Assembly (NCBI GenBank): GCA_963823735.1
Contig: CAWGMO010000002.1
Location: forward strand, 3,038,001-3,102,000
DNA from: Actinoallomurus sp963823735
GTDB lineage: Bacteria; Actinomycetota; Actinomycetes; Streptosporangiales; Streptosporangiaceae
Length of the DNA stretch: 64,000 nt
Reading direction: 5' to 3'
Both the position numbers and the translations under genes were made by a program. The notes under the pieces were generated by a model. It ran no database searches and was not told the origin of the DNA. It saw only the letters and a program-made list of their open reading frames with translations. Position 1 is the stretch's first letter, and every line of letters begins with the position of its first letter. Positions 53,040-62,217 of this stretch are shown one piece after another.

Positions 53040-53848
53040 CCGCCACGGCACTGCCGTCCCCGTTGAAGGTCGGGATGTCGCGCGGCGTGATCGAGCTGAG
53101 GACCTTCTTCCGCGAGAAGGAGGCCGTCGCCTTCACCCTCGCGATGCCGATCATGCTGCTGGTGATCTTCGGGACGGTCTTCAAGGGCCGGGTCGACGGC
53201 ACGAACGTCGACTTCCGGCAGTACTTCGCCGCCGGGATCATCGCGAGCGGCATCATGTCGACGACCTTCGTCAGCCTCGGCATCGGCATCGCGCAGGAAC
53301 GCGACGACGGCACCCTCAAGCGGCTGTACGGCACGCCGATGCCCAAGGCGGCGTACTTCATCGGCAAGACGATCTCGGCCCTGGTGCTGTCGCTGATGGA
53401 GACGGTGATCCTCTTCGTGCTCGGCGGCCTGATGTTCGGCCTGAAGCCGCCGAGCACAGCCGACCGGTGGGCGACGCTGATCTGGGTGTTCGTGGCCGGC
53501 GTCACCGTGTGCACCATGCTCGGCATCGCGGCCAGCAGCGTCCCGAGGTCCGGCAAGGGCGCGGCGGCGGTGCTGAACCTCCCGTACCTCATGCTGCAGT
53601 TCATCTCCGGGGTGTTCTTCAGCTTCAGCGGCCTGCCCAAGGGCGTGCAGCAGGTCGGCGCGCTGTTCCCGCTGAAGTGGATCAGCCAGGGGTTCCGCTC
53701 GGCGCTGCTGCCGGACACCCTGCTGCCCGCCGAACCCGCGCACGCGTGGGAGCACGGGCGGATCGCCCTGGTGCTCCTGGCCTGGGGTGTAGCAGGCTTC
53801 GTCCTGTGCCTGACGACCTTCCGCTGGAAACGACGCCGCGACGGATGA
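53036..53848 (+). CDS. ABC-2 type exporter permease
   Basis: 270 residues, six membrane segments of the ABC-2 family (for example FTLAMPIMLLVIFGTVF and YFAAGIIASGIMSTTFVSLG). RDDGTLKRLYGTPMPKAAYF is the coupling region, and FISGVFFSFSGLPKGVQQVG is typical of the C-terminal part. Overlaps the ATPase gene by 4 nt at its start and the kinase gene by 4 nt at its end. Confidence 0.93.
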   Translation: MTATALPSPLKVGMSRGVIELRTFFREKEAVAFTLAMPIMLLVIFGTVFKGRVDGTNVDFRQYFAAGIIASGIMSTTFVSLGIGIAQERDDGTLKRLYGTPMPKAAYFIGKTISALVLSLMETVILFVLGGLMFGLKPPSTADRWATLIWVFVAGVTVCTMLGIAASSVPRSGKGAAAVLNLPYLMLQFISGVFFSFSGLPKGVQQVGALFPLKWISQGFRSALLPDTLLPAEPAHAWEHGRIALVLLAWGVAGFVLCLTTFRWKRRRDG

Positions 53849-55011
53849 ACGACAACGACGCCTGGGACTGGGGAGTCGGCCGCTGGGAGGTCTACTTCGG
53901 CCTGGTCCTCGTCTCGACGATCGTCTACGTGCTGTCCGAGGGCGACTCGTGGCGCGCGGGTGCCGCCGCGGTCGTCCTCCTGGCCGCCATGGTGCCCTGG
54001 TACCTCCTGGTCGGCCGTCGCGTGATCGGCACCGAGAAGGCACGCCCGGCCTCGTACGTGTACGTGGCCGGGCTGGTCGCGCTCTGCGGCACGGCGGCGG
54101 CGCTGGCCCCGGAGAGCTCGCTCGTGCTGTTCGCGGCCTGCCCGCAGTGCTACATGCTGCTGCGGTGGACGCACGGCATCGTCGCGGTGACCCTGCTCAA
54201 CGTCGTGCCGGCCGGGCGGTTCCTCCTGCACAGCACCGACGTCGCCTCCGTCACGGTCTTCGTGGTGTGGTCGGCGGTGGTCACCGCGTTCTCGGGCTAC
54301 TTCGGGTTCTGGATCGACCGCATCATCGAGCAGAGCAAGGACCGCCGCGAGCTGATCGGCCGGCTGGAGGCGACGCAGGCGGAGCTGTCGGAGGTGAGCC
54401 GCGAGGCCGGCGTGATGGCCGAGCGCGAGCGGATGGCCGCCGAGATCCACGACACGCTCGCGCAGGGCTTCACGAGCATCCTGATGCTGCTCCAGGCCGC
54501 CGAGCCGCACATCGGCCGCGACCCCGAGAGCGCACGGCGGCAGGTCGGCCTCGCGGCCCGCACCGCGCGGGAGAACCTCGCCGAGGCGCGCGCGCTGGTC
54601 GCCGCGGTGCCGCCCGCCCCGCTGGGCGAGTCCTCCCTCGACGAGGCCGTACGGCGGCTGTCCGACCGGCTCGCCGAGGAGACCGAGGTCGACGCCGACT
54701 GCACGGTCTCCGGCGAGCCGCGCCGCCTGCCCGCGCGTACCGAGGTCGTGCTGCTGCGTACGGCGCAGGAGGGCATGGCGAACGTCCGGCGGCACGCCGG
54801 CGCCACCCACGTGGCCGTACGCCTGGGGTACGAGGCCGCGGCGGTGCGGCTGGAGATCCACGACGACGGCCGCGGCTTCGACCCGGCCGCCGCGAACGGC
54901 TTCGGCCTGCGCGGGATGCGCGAGCGCGCCGCCCAGGTCGAGGGCACGCTGGTCGTCCGCAGCAGACCGGGCGAGGGAACGTCCATCACCGTGGAGGTGC
55001 CGGTAAGTTGA
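53845..55011 (+). CDS. NarL-type sensor histidine kinase
   Basis: 388 residues. Five to six membrane segments (about 15-160), a coiled linker, then a HisKA_3 domain with the phosphorylated His as H202 in ERERMAAEIHDTLAQGF, and a HATPase_c domain (TAQEGMANVRRHAGA, IHDDGRGFDP, GLRGMRERA). It probably senses a membrane or drug signal and controls the overlapping exporter. The stop overlaps the TTG start of the response regulator. Confidence 0.93.
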   Translation: MNDNDAWDWGVGRWEVYFGLVLVSTIVYVLSEGDSWRAGAAAVVLLAAMVPWYLLVGRRVIGTEKARPASYVYVAGLVALCGTAAALAPESSLVLFAACPQCYMLLRWTHGIVAVTLLNVVPAGRFLLHSTDVASVTVFVVWSAVVTAFSGYFGFWIDRIIEQSKDRRELIGRLEATQAELSEVSREAGVMAERERMAAEIHDTLAQGFTSILMLLQAAEPHIGRDPESARRQVGLAARTARENLAEARALVAAVPPAPLGESSLDEAVRRLSDRLAEETEVDADCTVSGEPRRLPARTEVVLLRTAQEGMANVRRHAGATHVAVRLGYEAAAVRLEIHDDGRGFDPAAANGFGLRGMRERAAQVEGTLVVRSRPGEGTSITVEVPVS

Positions 55012-55634
55012 TCAAGGTCCTGCTGGTCGACGACCACCCGGTCGTACGCGAGGGCCTGCGCGGCATGCTCGCGGCCGAGGACGGCCTGGAGGTCGTGGCC
55101 GAGGCGGGCGGCGCCGCCGAGGCGGTGGCGGCCGTACGCGCGCACGAGCCCGACGTGGTCCTGATGGACCTGCGCATGCCCGGCGGCGACGGCGTCGAGG
55201 CGACCGCGCGTGTGCTCGTCCAGCGCCCGGCGACCCGGGTCGTCGTCCTCACGACGTACGAGACCGACTCCGACATCCTGCGGGCCGTGGAGGCGGGCGC
55301 GGCGGGCTACCTGCTGAAGGACGCCTCGCGCGCGGAGCTGGCCGGCGCGATCCGCGCCGCGGCGCGCGGCGAGACCGTGCTGGCGCCGTCGGTCGCGGCC
55401 AAGCTGGTGTCGCGCATGCGCTCGCCGGTCGAGCTGTCGCGGCGCGAGATCGAGGTGCTGCGGCTCGTCGCGCGCGGCCGTACGAACGCCGAGATCGGGC
55501 GGGAGCTCCTCATCAGCGAGGCGACGGTGAAGACGCATCTGCTGCGAACCTTCGGCAAGCTGGAGGTCTCCGACCGTACGGAGGCGGTCACGGTGGCCCT
55601 GGAAAGGGGCATTCTGCCCACGCCGGGCCGCTGA
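55008..55634 (+). CDS. NarL/LuxR-type response regulator
   Basis: 208 residues from a TTG start (TTGA overlap with the kinase). Receiver domain 1-120 with the phosphoacceptor D54 in VVLMDLRMPGGDG, then a LuxR HTH at 145-200 (LSRREIEVLRLVARGRTNAE, LLISEATVKTHLLRTFGKL). Cognate partner of the upstream kinase. TTG starts are rare and suggest low, coupled translation. Confidence 0.94.
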   Translation: MIKVLLVDDHPVVREGLRGMLAAEDGLEVVAEAGGAAEAVAAVRAHEPDVVLMDLRMPGGDGVEATARVLVQRPATRVVVLTTYETDSDILRAVEAGAAGYLLKDASRAELAGAIRAAARGETVLAPSVAAKLVSRMRSPVELSRREIEVLRLVARGRTNAEIGRELLISEATVKTHLLRTFGKLEVSDRTEAVTVALERGILPTPGR

Positions 55635-55681
55635 GGGGTAAATTCAACGCACCAGAATCTCCTTCTAGTGGGTGGTGGCCG

Positions 55682-57184
55682 ATGACAGCGACCATGGATG
55701 CCGAGACCGCCGAGACCTTCGACTCCCTGAACCCGGCGACCGGTGAGGTCGTGGGCTCGCACCCGATCCACGGCGCCGAGGCGGTCGAGGAGGCCATCGC
55801 CCGCGCGCACACGGCGGCGGTCTGGTGGGCCGGCCTGGGCTGGAAGGAACGCAAGGTCCGGCTGCTCAACATCAAGGGATCCCTCACCCGGGCGCTCAAC
55901 CGGATGGCCACCCTGATCCACCAGGAGACCGGCAAGCCGGTCGAGGACGCCCAGCTCGAAGTCGTGATGGCGATCACCCACCTCGACTGGGCGGCACGCA
56001 ACGCGCGGAAGGTGCTCGGGCCGCGCGGCGTCTTCCCGGGCCTGCTGGCCATCAACCAGAAGGCCGTACTGGAGTACCAGCCCCTCGGTGTCGTCGGCGT
56101 CATCGGGCCGTGGAACTACCCGCTGTTCACACCGGTGGGCTCCATCGCGTACTCCCTGGCCGCCGGCAACGCGGTCGTCTTCAAACCCTCGGAGTTCACT
56201 CCGGGCGTGGCCGGGCTGCTCGCCGAGATCGTCGCCGGGGTCGTGCCCGAGCAGCCGATCCTCCAGGTCGTGACGGGCATGGGCGACACCGGCGCCGCGC
56301 TCGCGCGCGGCGCCGTGAACAAGGTCGCCTTCACCGGCTCGACGCCGACCGCGCGCAAGGTGATGGCCGCCTGCGCCGAGCGGCTCACCCCGATCGTCGC
56401 CGAGTGCGGCGGCAAGGACGCCCTCATCGTCGACGCGGACGCCGACCTCGACGACGCGGCCGAGGCCGCGCTGTGGGGCGCGATGTCCAACGCCGGCCAG
56501 ACCTGCGTGGGCGTCGAGCGCGTGTACGTCGTCGACGGCGTCTACGACGAGTTCGTGCACCGGATCACCGAGCAGGCCTCGGCCCTGCGCGCCGGCGAGG
56601 ACCGCAAGGCGTCGTACGGCCCGATCACGATGCCCGGCCAGCTCGGCATCATCAGGCGGCACATCGACGACGCGCTGGCACGCGGCGGCACGGCCGTCGT
56701 CGGCGGCGCCGACTCGGTCAAGGACCCCTACGTCGAGCCGGTGATCCTCGTCGACGTTCCGGACGACTCCGCGGCGGTCCGCGAGGAGACCTTCGGCCCG
56801 ACCATCACCGTGCACCGCGTGAAGTCCGTGACCGAGGCCGTGACCCGCGCCAACGCCACGGACTACGCCCTGGCCGGCGCGATCTTCAGCCGGAGCCGCA
56901 AGGCGGCGATGGAGGCCGCGCGGAGCCTGCGCAGCGGGATGACCTCGATCAACGCGGTCATCGCGTTCGCGACCGTGCCCGCGCTGCCGTTCGGCGGCGT
57001 CGGCGACTCCGGCTTCGGGCGCATCCACGGCGCCGACGGCCTGCGGGAGTTCGCCCGCGCCAAGGCCATCACCCGCCAGCGCTTCTCGTCGCCGATGAAC
57101 CTCGTGTCGTTCAAGCGCACCGAGAAGGACATGGCCAAGGCCCTCCAGATGGTCAACATGCTCCACGGCAAGCACTACAAGTAA
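55682..57184 (+). CDS. Aldehyde dehydrogenase family protein
   Basis: 500 residues. The catalytic residues are N146 (PWNYPLF), E241 (VAECGGKDA) and C275 (NAGQTCVGVER), with the cofactor loop FTGSTPTARKV. It oxidises an aldehyde to the acid using NAD(P). The convergent GMC oxidoreductase 337 nt away could supply the aldehyde, as in choline/alcohol oxidation pairs, though the genes are not in one operon. Exact substrate open. Confidence 0.93.
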   Translation: MTATMDAETAETFDSLNPATGEVVGSHPIHGAEAVEEAIARAHTAAVWWAGLGWKERKVRLLNIKGSLTRALNRMATLIHQETGKPVEDAQLEVVMAITHLDWAARNARKVLGPRGVFPGLLAINQKAVLEYQPLGVVGVIGPWNYPLFTPVGSIAYSLAAGNAVVFKPSEFTPGVAGLLAEIVAGVVPEQPILQVVTGMGDTGAALARGAVNKVAFTGSTPTARKVMAACAERLTPIVAECGGKDALIVDADADLDDAAEAALWGAMSNAGQTCVGVERVYVVDGVYDEFVHRITEQASALRAGEDRKASYGPITMPGQLGIIRRHIDDALARGGTAVVGGADSVKDPYVEPVILVDVPDDSAAVREETFGPTITVHRVKSVTEAVTRANATDYALAGAIFSRSRKAAMEAARSLRSGMTSINAVIAFATVPALPFGGVGDSGFGRIHGADGLREFARAKAITRQRFSSPMNLVSFKRTEKDMAKALQMVNMLHGKHYK

Positions 57185-57221
57185 GGCGGTCTAAGGCGGG
57201 CGCGCGGGGCCTAAGGCCCCC

Positions 57222-57276
57222 AGGGGTGCCGGTACACACGGGAGATGAGGCATCGTCCCGATGTGCGGGCACCCCT
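57222..57276 (+). ncRNA. Long bulged hairpin between aldehyde dehydrogenase and a small ORF
   Basis: Four stacked stems fold in order: AGGGGTGCC with GGCACCCCT (9 bp), CACA with TGTG, CGGGA with TCCCG, and GATG with CATC around an AGG loop, about 22 bp in all with a small internal loop and two bulges. It begins 38 nt after the aldehyde dehydrogenase stop and ends 63 nt before a 33-residue ORF. It could be a terminator or a structured 5' leader. Confidence 0.6.
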
Positions 57277-57338
57277 CTTAGAACGAACCTAGGTACTGCG
57301 AGGCCGGAATGACCGGCTCGCGGACCGAGGAGCAGGAA

Positions 57339-57440
57339 ATGCATCCGGACATCATGAAGGCGATCATCGCGGAGCACGTTCGCGACCTCAGCACCGAGGT
57401 GCGCGAGGCGCGCGGGTTCCTGAAGCGCAGCGCGCGGTGA
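57339..57440 (+). CDS. Small 33-residue actinomycete protein
   Basis: ATG at 57339 with GAGGAGCAGGA upstream; product MHPDIMKAIIAEHVRDLSTE followed by a short basic tail ending KRSAR. It recalls the many small actinomycete proteins beginning MHP-x-x-M with a following AxxH helix. Helical and basic. An in-frame ATG at 57309 is an alternative but lacks a good ribosome-binding site. Function unknown. Confidence 0.6.
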   Translation: MHPDIMKAIIAEHVRDLSTEVREARGFLKRSAR

Positions 57441-57521
57441 CCCCGGCCGGCGACCACACCGGCCCGGACCCCGCTCGGCAAGGACATGGTCCCGCCGAGC
57501 GGGGTTCGTCATTTCCCGCCC

Positions 57522-59813
57522 TCAGGCGGGCCCGTCGCCCTTCCCGGCGTCCTTCTCACCGGACGGCTCGCCGGGCACGATCCTCGGCAGCGGCTCGGTG
57601 GCCGGCTCCCTGAGCCGCCCGACCTCGGCGACCGGCTCGTCCACCGGCCCCTCGTCGGCCTGCTTCGACGGTCGACCACGGGCTCCGGCTCGGGCACCGG
57701 CTCCATGGTCACGGTCTCGTCCACCGGCTTCGCCGCGGGCTCAGGCTCCGGCTTCGCGGCAGGCTCCCACTTGGCCGTGGCCGGCTCGTCCTCGGGGACC
57801 GGCTCCATCGTCGCAGGTCTCGTCTACCGGCTTCGCCGGGGGCTCCCACTTACCCGTGGCCGGCTCCTCGTCCGGCACCGGTTCCGGCGCGGGTTCCGGC
57901 TCCGCCACCGGCTCCATGGTCACGGTCTCGTCGACCGGCTTCGCGGCGGGCTTCCACTCGGCCGTGGCCGGTTCCTCCTCGGCCACCGGCTCCATCGTCA
58001 CCGTCTCGTCCACCGGCGCCGCCACGGGCTCCGGTGCCGGCTCCATCGTCACGGTCTCGTCCACCGGCTGTTCCGCGACGGGCTCAGGCGGCGGTTCCAT
58101 CGTCACCGTCTCGTCGGACGGTGCCGCCGCGGCCTCGGGCTCTTCGACCGGCCGCAACGTCACGGTCTCGTCGACCGGGGCGATGACCTGGGTCTTCTCC
58201 GCGATGGGCTCCGCCTCGGCGAAGATCTCGGACGGGTCGCCCGACGACAGGATCGAGCGGCCGAGGATCAGGTCCGCGGCGCGTTCGGCGATCGCGATGG
58301 TCGGGGCGTTCGTGTTGCCGCGCGGTACGGCCGGCATCACCGACGCGTCCACGACCCGCAGCCCGTCGACGCCGCGTACGCGCAGCTCCGGGTCGCAGAC
58401 CGACGTGTCGTCGCCGCCCATCGCGCACGTGCTGGTCGGGTGGTACAGCGTGACGACCTCGTGCCGGATCCAGTCGACCAGGTCGCGCGTGCCCTCGCCC
58501 GGCGCCCACTCGCCCTCGGTGATCCGCGCCAGCGGCCCGGACGCCGCGATGTCGCGCGCCTGGTGCACGCCCGCGAGGAGCACGTCGAGGTCGGCGGACT
58601 CCCGCAGGTACGCCGGGTCGATGAGCGGCTTCCACCGCGGGTCGGCCGAGCGCAGCGTGATGGCGCCGCGGCTCTCCACCGCGACCGTCGTCGCGAACAC
58701 CGAGATCATCCGCTTGGCCGTGTCGGTCAGGCCCTGGTTCACGTACGGCGTGGCGAGCACGTGGTACTGCAGGTCGGGCGCCGGCAGCCCCGACTTCGTA
58801 CGCGTGAAGCCGCCGGCCTCGGCGACGTTCGAGGAGTACGGGCCGCGGCCGAGCGACTGCCAGAGCAGGAAGTTGCGGAGGTTCACGCCCTCCCAGATCG
58901 CCTTCTTGCCGGGGGTGTTCCACATGACCGGCACGATCGGGTGGTCCTGCAGGCCGGTGCCGACCGAGGGCAGGTCCGCGACGACGTCGATGCCGTGCGA
59001 GCGCAGGTGGTCGGCGGGCCCGATGCCCGACAGCATGAGGAGCTGCGGCGAGTTGACCGCGCCGCCGGACAGGATGACCTCCCGGCCGGCGCGTGCCTCC
59101 TCCTCACGGCCCGCGGTGACGTACCGTACGCCGACCGCGCGGCCGTTCTCGACCAGCACCTTCGTGGTGAGGGCGTCGGTGAGCACGGTGAGGTTCGGCC
59201 GGCCGATGGCGGGCCGCAGGTACCCGTCGGCGGTCGAGCAGCGGCGTCCGCGCCGCTGCGTGACCTGGTAGAAGCCGACGCCTTCCTGCTCGGCGCCGTT
59301 GAAGTCGTTGTTCGGCGCGAGGCCGTACGCCTTCGCCGACTCGACCCACGCGCGGGCCAGCGGGCTCTTGTAGCGCAGGTCCTCGACCCGCAGCGGGCCG
59401 CCGATGCCGTGGTAGTCCGACTCGCCGCGCTGCTGGTCCTCGGCGCGGCGGAAGTACGGGAGCATCTCGGCGTACCCCCAGCCCTTGCAGCCGTACTCAT
59501 CGCGCCACGTGTCGTAGTCGTGGCGGTGGCCGCGGATGTAGATCATCGCGTTGATCGACGAGCTGCCGCCGAGGGTGCGCCCGCGCGGCCAGTAGACCGA
59601 GCGGCCGTGCGCGGCGTCCTGCGGGGTGGTGCTGTAGTCCCAGTCGTACGGGCCCTTGAACAGCGCCTGCATGCCGGCGGGGATGTGGATCTCGGGCCCG
59701 TCGTCCGGTGGCCCGGCCTCGATGAGCAGCACTTTCGTGCCGGAGTCCGCGCTCAGCCGCGTGGCGAGTACGCAGCCCGCACTACCGGCGCCGACGATGA
59801 CGTAGTCGTACAC
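57522..59813 (-). CDS. GMC-family flavin oxidoreductase with acidic Pro-rich repeat tail (three apparent insertions)
   Basis: 762 residues after correction. Residues 1-540 are a complete GMC (choline dehydrogenase-like) enzyme: DYVIVGAGSAGCVLATRLS for FAD, PRGRTLGGSSSINAMIYIRG, the second GMC signature SGGAVNSPQLLMLSGIGP, and catalytic His/Asn region LYHPTSTCAMGGDD and NTNAPTIAIAERAADLI. Residues 546-762 form a repeated tail with seven DETxT units in acidic Pro-rich surroundings, ending near EKDAGKGDGPA. Insertions near 57815 (one) and 57670 (two) break the tail frame. No such tail is usual for the family. Confidence 0.88.
57690..58177 (-). repeat. DETVTMEP/EPATxKWEP tandem repeats in the GMC tail
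   Basis: Seven copies of (P)VDETVTMEP or close variants, of which the last three long ones also carry EPATAEWKPAAKP-like units (EPATAEWKPAAKP, EPATGKWEPPAKP, EPATAKWEPAAKP). The DNA is correspondingly repetitive, which could also favour assembly and sequencing errors here. Confidence 0.9.
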
Positions 59814-60001
59814 GGCCGCCTCCGACCTTCGGGAAATCTCGCCGAAACACTATCGATCTCGGGCGTTTTACGGCAGTCCACCGAATCGTGTTCTAGCCAA
59901 CAACGCTCGACAACGAGTCGATATCAACCGTTGGCCGCAAGTCATCCGTCGTGTCAGCATCTGCGGCACTACCTCCGCATTACTTCCCTGAAGGGACGCT
60001 C

Positions 60002-61501
60002 GTGCGCTCACTCGCCATCGGCACCCTCATCGGCCTGGCCGCCGCCTCGATCCTGACGGCGGCTCCCGCGGACGCGGCGGCACATCCGCGTCTGGACAAG
60101 CTGGTGAAGCTCAAGGACATCCGCCGGCACCAGAAGGACCTGCAGACGATCGCCACCTACAACGGCGGGACCCGCGCCGCGGGCGAGCCCGGCTTCGAGG
60201 TGTCGACCAAGTACATCGTGAGCCAGTTGCGGCGGGCCGGCTACAAGCCGACCGTGCAGACCTTCCCCTTCGACTACTACAAGGAGAACACCCCGGCGGT
60301 CTTCGACCGGCCCGGCGGTGACAAGTACGCCTACGGCACCGACTACGCCACCCTCGACTTCTCCGGCAAGGGCGACGTCACTGCCACCGCCGTCGCGGTC
60401 GACACCGCCGCCGACGGCGTGGGCAGCGGCTGCGAGGCCGCCGACTTCACCGGCTTCCCCCAGGGCGGCATCGCGCTCATCAAGCGCGGCGGCTGCGACT
60501 TCGCGACCAAGGCCTCCACCGCGAAGACCGCGGGCGCCGCCGCCGTCGCGATCTACAACGACGGCACCGCGCCCGACCGTACGGGCCCCGTCGAGGGCAC
60601 CATGAACGGCCCGGTCGGGATCCCGGTCATCGGCCCGACCTCCAAGCTCGGCGACGACCTGGTGAAGGCCTCGGCGTCCGGGCTCACCCTGCACATCGCG
60701 ACCGACACGGTGAACGACCGGCGTACCGCGCACAACGTGATCGCCGAGACCGCGCGCGGCCGCGCCGACAACGTCGTCGTCATGGGCGCCCACCTCGACA
60801 GCGTCACCCGGGGCCCCGGCATCAACGACAACGGCAGCGGGACCGCCACGATCCTCACCATCGCCGAGAACATCGCCAAGCTCGGCGGCGAGATCAAGAA
60901 CAAGGTCCGGTTCGGCTTCTGGGGCGCCGAAGAGGTCGGCCTGCTCGGCTCCGGCTACTACGTGGACCACCTGAGCGCCGCTCAGAAGGCCCACGTCGCC
61001 CTCAACCTCAACTTCGACATGCTGGGCTCACCCAACGGCCGCCGTGGCGTGTACGACGGCGACGACTCCGAGGGGGCCGGTACCAACCCGCCCGCCGGGT
61101 CCGGCGCGATCGAGAAGGTCCTGCTCGACTACTACGGCGGACGCGGCCTCCAGACCTCGCCCAGCACCTTCGACGGCCGCTCGGACTACGGCCCCTTCAT
61201 CGACAACGGCATCCCGGCCGGCGGCCTGGACTCCGGCGCCGAGGGCCTGAAGACCGCCGACGAGGCCAAGATCTACGGCGGCGAGGCCGGCAAGGCGTAC
61301 GACGGCTGCTACCACCAGGCCTGCGACACGTACGCCAACAACAACGACACGATCCTCGACCAGCTCTCCGACGGCGCCGCCCACGCGGCCCAGGTGTTCG
61401 CCCAGAGCACCCTGCCGGTCAACGGCGACCGCGTGGCCGCCCGCCACGCCTCCGAGCCCCACACGGGCCCGTACGCCACGCCGGACCACCCGCTCAGCTG
61501 A
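60002..61501 (+). CDS. Secreted M28-family aminopeptidase with PA domain
   Basis: 499 residues from GTG at 60002 (GAAGGGA upstream). Signal peptide 1-26 (SLAIGTLIGLAAASILTAAP, then ADA). A PA insert at about 120-220 (GGIALIKRGGCDFATKASTA). The M28 zinc site: H in MGAHLDSV, D in INDNGSGTA, E in GAEEVGLL, D in NFDMLGSPN, H in CYHQACDTY. Like S. griseus aminopeptidase, it probably removes N-terminal residues from extracellular peptides. A strong hairpin terminator follows. Confidence 0.94.
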   Translation: MRSLAIGTLIGLAAASILTAAPADAAAHPRLDKLVKLKDIRRHQKDLQTIATYNGGTRAAGEPGFEVSTKYIVSQLRRAGYKPTVQTFPFDYYKENTPAVFDRPGGDKYAYGTDYATLDFSGKGDVTATAVAVDTAADGVGSGCEAADFTGFPQGGIALIKRGGCDFATKASTAKTAGAAAVAIYNDGTAPDRTGPVEGTMNGPVGIPVIGPTSKLGDDLVKASASGLTLHIATDTVNDRRTAHNVIAETARGRADNVVVMGAHLDSVTRGPGINDNGSGTATILTIAENIAKLGGEIKNKVRFGFWGAEEVGLLGSGYYVDHLSAAQKAHVALNLNFDMLGSPNGRRGVYDGDDSEGAGTNPPAGSGAIEKVLLDYYGGRGLQTSPSTFDGRSDYGPFIDNGIPAGGLDSGAEGLKTADEAKIYGGEAGKAYDGCYHQACDTYANNNDTILDQLSDGAAHAAQVFAQSTLPVNGDRVAARHASEPHTGPYATPDHPLS

Positions 61502-61507
61502 CCCGCT

Positions 61508-61540
61508 CCGGCCGCCGCGGACCGGGTCCGCGGCGGCCGG
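61508..61540 (+). terminator. 14-bp hairpin terminator after the M28 peptidase
   Basis: CCGGCCGCCGCGGA-CCGGG-TCCGCGGCGGCCGG, a perfect 14-bp stem with a 5-nt loop, begins 6 nt after the stop codon. Very GC-rich, without U-tract, as is normal in these organisms. Confidence 0.85.
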
Positions 61541-61622
61541 CACGGCCTCGAACCGATGACGCGGCGGGGATCGGGCAATACCGGCCACGCTCCGGCGGAA
61601 GCGGCGTCACTAGGGTTGGCCT

Positions 61623-62217
61623 ATGGCCAAGAACCGCGAGGACCAGCCGGTCGTGCTCTCAAAGATCTACACGCGTACCGGCGACGACGGTACGACCAAC
61701 CTCGGTGACATGAGCCGTACGGGCAAGACCGACCCGCGGCTCACCGCGTACGCCGACGTCGACGAGGCCAACAGTGCCATCGGCGTGGCGATCGCGATGG
61801 GCGACCTGCCCGAGGAGCTCGTCACCCTGCTGATCCGTATCCAGAACGACCTGTTCGACGTGGGCGCCGACCTGTGCACGCCCGTCGTGGAGGACCCGGA
61901 GTTCCCGCCGCTGCGGGTGACGGACGACTACGTCGAGCGCCTCGAGGCGGACTGCGACACGCACAACGAGGGGCTGCCCACTCTGCGGAGCTTCATCCTG
62001 CCCGGAGGCACGCGCGGCGCCGCGCTGCTGCACGTCGCCCGCACCGTCGGCGCGGCGCGCCGAACGCTCGACGTGGGCCGCCCTGGCGGTGCACGAGGAC
62101 ATGAACCCGCTGACGGCGCGCTACCTCAACCGCCTGTCGGACCTGCTGTTCATCCTCGGCCGCATCGCCAACGCCGCCAAGGGCGACGTGCTCTGGAAGC
62201 CGGGCGGAGAGCGCTAG
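61623..62217 (+). CDS. pduO: PduO-type cob(I)alamin adenosyltransferase (one frameshift)
   Basis: 197 residues after removing one base. Makes adenosylcobalamin, the cofactor of the acyl-CoA mutase at 28702-30377. Visible: KIYTRTGDDGTTNLGDMSR, RLTAYADVDEANSAIG, QNDLFDVGADL, FILPGGTRGAALLHVARTVG. The C-terminal frame (VHEDMNPLTARYLNRLSDLL, FILGRIANAAKGDVLWKPGG) follows a single extra G in the run 62075-62077. The stop overlaps the convergent DUF2550 gene within CTAG. Confidence 0.9.
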
